This document shows positions 6,712-8,208 of a stretch of 8,208 nt of DNA, in pieces. The DNA comes from Parvicella sp041583015 (GTDB lineage: Bacteria; Bacteroidota; Bacteroidia; Flavobacteriales_D; Parvicellaceae): the NCBI GenBank assembly GCA_041583015.1, contig JBFHGR010000132.1, positions 1 to 8,208 on the forward strand. Reading direction: 5' to 3'. The notes under the pieces are model-generated. The model made no database searches. It had not been told where the DNA came from and saw only the letters and a list, made by a program, of their open reading frames with translations. How positions within the stretch are numbered: position 1 is the stretch's first letter; each line of letters starts with the position of its first letter. Made by a program: the position numbers and the translations under genes.

Positions 6712-6748
6712 TAAATGTTAGATTTGCGGGATACTATAACAGTTAAGA

Positions 6749-7486
6749 ATGAAAATATTAGGATATATTTTAACACCTATTTTTGGAATTGTATTTTATT
6801 TATTATTGGCTATTTTTCACCCAATTCAGTGGATTGGGCTAAAATTATTTGGCTACAATGGACATAAAAAAACTGTTGATTTTTTGAATTTACTTCTCAT
6901 GAAATCGACTTTAATTTTAGGGAATCGTGTGAAATTTGTCAACAAACAAAAAATTCCGACTGGTCAATCTATCATTTTTGTTTCTAATCATCAAAGTATG
7001 TTTGATATACCCGCGTTAATTTGGCACTTGAGAAAATATCACGCAAAGTTTGTCGCCAAAAAAGAATTAGGAAAAGGAATTCCAAGTATTTCATTTAATT
7101 TACGTCATGGTGGAGCAGCACTTATTGATAGAAAAGACCGAAAGAAGGCATTAGAAACGTTAGAAAACTTTGCGAAAAAAATTCATGATAAAAAATGGTC
7201 TACGATTATATTTCCTGAAGGCACCAGAAGCAAGGGCCCTATTCCAAAGTCATTTTCACCAGCAGGTTTAGAAACCATAGTAAAGCATAACCCTGAGGCA
7301 CTTGTCGTTCCAATCAGTATTCAAGGTTCATGGAAGATGTTTCGATTTGGAAATTTCCCACTAGGTGTAGGAAGTAGGATCTACGTAGAAACGTTAAAAC
7401 CTTTGTATGCTAACTCTATGAGTTATCAAGATTTATTTGAATATGTAGAAAAAACTATTACTCAAGCAGTTTTAGCCAAAGCTTAA
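6749..7486 (+). CDS. plsC: 1-acyl-sn-glycerol-3-phosphate acyltransferase (PlsC family)
   Basis: PlsC acylates lysophosphatidic acid at the sn-2 position to give phosphatidic acid, the precursor of membrane phospholipids, at the inner membrane. The 245-residue protein begins with a hydrophobic anchor (about residues 3-32). The acyltransferase motifs follow in order: block I NHQSMFD with His81 and Asp86 (the HX4D motif), the GGAALIDRKDR region (121-131) equivalent to block II, block III FPEGTRSKG (155-163), and block IV LVVPISIQGS (185-194). Length is normal for the family. The ATG at 6749 is the first in frame and puts the membrane segment at the N-terminus. The gene stands alone on the plus strand, 32 bp before the tRNA gene, which has its own promoter element. 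Confidence 0.93.
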   Translation: MKILGYILTPIFGIVFYLLLAIFHPIQWIGLKLFGYNGHKKTVDFLNLLLMKSTLILGNRVKFVNKQKIPTGQSIIFVSNHQSMFDIPALIWHLRKYHAKFVAKKELGKGIPSISFNLRHGGAALIDRKDRKKALETLENFAKKIHDKKWSTIIFPEGTRSKGPIPKSFSPAGLETIVKHNPEALVVPISIQGSWKMFRFGNFPLGVGSRIYVETLKPLYANSMSYQDLFEYVEKTITQAVLAKA

Positions 7487-7498
7487 GAAAAATATTTT

Positions 7499-7506
7499 TA
7501 CTTTTG
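7499..7506 (+). promoter_or_regulatory. -7 promoter element for the tRNA-Arg gene
   Basis: TACTTTTG matches TAnnTTTG and lies 12 bases before the first tRNA nucleotide, a typical placement for a stable-RNA promoter. It begins 12 bp after the plsC stop. A clear -33 motif is not seen. Its presence argues that the interrupted tRNA is still transcribed. Confidence 0.6.
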
Positions 7507-7518
7507 CACTCAATAAAT

Positions 7519-7615
7519 GGCTCCATAGTTCAACTGCCTGTCTGCCGACAGGTAGAGATAGGATGGCAGATTTCGGCTCTGTTGGTTGGGGGTTCAATCC
7601 CTTCTGGGGTCTCCA
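7519..7615 (+). tRNA. tRNA-Arg(UCG) with a 20-nt palindromic insert in the D-loop
   Basis: A cloverleaf can be drawn over 97 nt with encoded CCA. The acceptor stem GGCTCCA (7519-7525) pairs with TGGGGTC (7605-7611), with two G-U pairs, followed by T73 and CCA (7613-7615). T8 and A9 are present. The D-stem is GTTC (7528-7531) with GGAT (7561-7564). The anticodon stem GCAGA/TCTGT encloses the loop TTTCGGC (7571-7577), giving anticodon UCG (7573-7575), which reads CGA/CGG Arg codons. The variable loop has 5 nt. The T-arm GGGGG-TTCAATC-CCTTC (7588-7604) has the invariant T-loop pattern. The D-loop is 29 nt because of the insert at 7537-7556. Without it the loop is AACTGGATA, with G18, G19 and A20, and the tRNA is 77 nt, the normal length. 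It may be a working tRNA with an extended D-arm or an inactivated copy. Confidence 0.8.
7537..7556 (+). repeat. Palindromic mini-element inserted between tRNA G18 and G19
   Basis: These 20 bases interrupt an otherwise canonical D-loop. With the flanking CTG they form a 9-bp hairpin: CTGCCTGTC (7534-7542) pairs with GACAGGTAG (7547-7555), one G-U pair, loop TGCC. It is GC-rich, unlike the AT-rich surroundings. From memory, palindromes built on CCTGTC..GACAGG are scattered in flavobacterial genomes, but I see no second copy in this window. The junction is unique: only excision of exactly 7537-7556 restores AACTGGATA. Confidence 0.7.
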
Positions 7616-7642
7616 AATCAGAACTGTAATGGCTCCGATTTT

Positions 7643-7679
7643 CTTTACTACTTTATTAGTTGTAAAGACTTTTCCTTTG
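7643..7679 (+). terminator. Possible terminator after the tRNA gene
   Basis: CTTTAC-T-ACT (7643-7652) pairs with AGT-T-GTAAAG (7658-7667) around a TTATT loop, with one T-T mismatch. A T-rich stretch ACTTTTCCTTTG follows. The stem is AT-rich and modest, so confidence is low, but it is placed 28 bp after the tRNA CCA. The remaining part of the 7616-7740 gap holds only weak inverted repeats. Confidence 0.4.
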
Positions 7680-7740
7680 TTAGTGGATTGTTAGATAAAT
7701 TCACCTGTAACAGTTCTTCAATTTAGTTGAAAACTTCTTG

Positions 7741-8208
7741 TTAAAAAGAAATTATAAAATCGCTTACTTTTTGATTGTCTTCTAATACAAACTTTTTGGT
7801 TAGTCTTTGTTTTGCTTTTTTTACACTATCGTGTTCGATATATAAAATCTCAGAAATTTCTTTATTCGACAAATTTAATTTTAGAAGTGTTAACAATCTT
7901 ATTTCTGTTTTGGTTAAATGTCCATCAACAGAGCGATCAATTACTTGCTTGATAAAGTTTGGGTAAATCATTTCGAACTCTGTCATATATTGAGCCCATT
8001 CATTCTGGGTGTTTATTTTTTTAATTAAAGCTTCGGAAGCTTCTTGAACATCAAGCCTACTATTTGCCTCTTCTTCCAAGTTCTTAATTAACTTGTTTTT
8101 TTTCAGAATAAGTTCTTTGGCTATATTTAAATTTTGCTCGCTTATTTTTCGTTTATTTTTTTGATTTTCAATTTCATTTTTTTGTAATCGAAGAACATCT
8201 TTTTTAGC
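7741..8208 (-). CDS. Coiled-coil/LuxR-like HTH regulator, C-terminal part (cut by right edge)
   Basis: The minus-strand frame is open from the right edge to a TAA at 7743-7741, giving 155 C-terminal residues; the N-terminus is outside. The in-frame TTG at 8079 is not the real start, because the frame continues upstream without a stop and with coding-like sequence. Residues 1-60 of the visible part are a Lys/Glu/Asn/Leu-rich helix (LRLQKNEIENQKNKRKISEQ and onward), a probable coiled coil. After a linker with YPNFIKQVIDRS, residues about 98-141 are a LuxR/GerE-like helix-turn-helix: LTKTEIRLLTLLKLNLSNKEISEILYIEHDSVKKAKQRL. In Bacteroidota this tail usually ends proteins with N-terminal TPR repeats and a single membrane helix, which I would expect beyond the edge. 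Target genes are unknown. It converges on the plsC-tRNA unit. Confidence 0.8.
   Translation of the reverse strand, partial: AKKDVLRLQKNEIENQKNKRKISEQNLNIAKELILKKNKLIKNLEEEANSRLDVQEASEALIKKINTQNEWAQYMTEFEMIYPNFIKQVIDRSVDGHLTKTEIRLLTLLKLNLSNKEISEILYIEHDSVKKAKQRLTKKFVLEDNQKVSDFIISF

Noticed and set aside
7628..7636. Second copy of AATGGCTCC, which also covers the base before and the start of the tRNA (7516-7524), suggesting a tRNA-derived attachment site or duplicated tRNA fragment.
   Set aside because: Only 9 bases match and the sequence diverges at once afterwards. Integration at tRNA genes usually duplicates the 3' end, and there is no integrase or accessory DNA nearby.
7620..7717. Inverted repeat AGAACTGT (7620-7627) and ACAGTTCT (7710-7717), possibly ends of a small element.
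   Set aside because: The arms are 8 bp with an 82-base spacer, there is no target duplication, and this can occur by chance in AT-rich DNA.
7712..7735. Hairpin AGTT-C-TTCAA / TTGAAAACT as a terminator for the right-edge regulator gene.
   Set aside because: The stem is broken by a bulge and no T-run follows on the minus strand, so it does not meet the usual standard.
1..8208. Search for a novel defence system, phage, toxin-antitoxin pair, CRISPR array or mobile island.
   Set aside because: All sizeable genes are housekeeping, envelope or regulatory types. There are no repeated spacers, transposases or integrases; the only insertion-like item is the 20-nt element in the tRNA.

Overview
The window reads as chromosomal DNA of a Bacteroidota bacterium, most likely a flavobacterium-like lineage. 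Four things point there. The DNA is AT-rich. A DUF4290 gene lies directly upstream of murA. Several genes carry the Bacteroidota sigma-A -7 element TAnnTTTG in place of an E. coli-type -10 box. Shine-Dalgarno sequences are essentially absent. The gene content is mostly housekeeping and cell-envelope functions. I see no CRISPR array, transposase, phage gene or defence operon.

Layout. From the left edge to about 6.6 kb every gene is on the minus strand, so it is transcribed right to left. A secreted YiiX/YebB-like cysteine hydrolase (6555-5896) comes first. Next is a unit of DUF4290 (5828-5163), murA (5160-3847) and a TlpA-type thioredoxin (3797-3219), closed by a clear intrinsic terminator at 3166-3199. 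A new promoter at 3141-3170 then starts a selO/ydiU gene (3119-1560) and a META-domain lipoprotein (1549-1082). A second strong terminator-like hairpin follows, with its T-run touching the start codon of the next gene, a probable cysteine-hydrolase lipoprotein (990-307). A conserved protein of unknown function (284 to the left edge) is cut by the window.

To the right of a divergent promoter region (6556-6748), plus-strand plsC (6749-7486) encodes an acylglycerol-phosphate acyltransferase. It is followed by a tRNA-Arg(UCG) gene (7519-7615). The right end holds the C-terminal part of a minus-strand coiled-coil plus LuxR-like HTH regulator that continues past the window edge (8208-7741).

Themes. 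murA makes a peptidoglycan precursor and plsC makes phosphatidic acid. The TlpA-like protein, the two lipoproteins and the two cysteine hydrolases are exported. Most of the window is therefore envelope construction and maintenance, with SelO adding a redox-linked AMPylation enzyme.

The most unusual object is the tRNA gene. A 20-nt palindromic element sits exactly between the two invariant D-loop guanines (G18 and G19). Removing it leaves a canonical 77-nt tRNA, and a good promoter lies just upstream. Also notable are a MurA with Asp in place of the fosfomycin-target Cys, a SelO lacking the activation-loop Cys, and the terminator that abuts a start codon.
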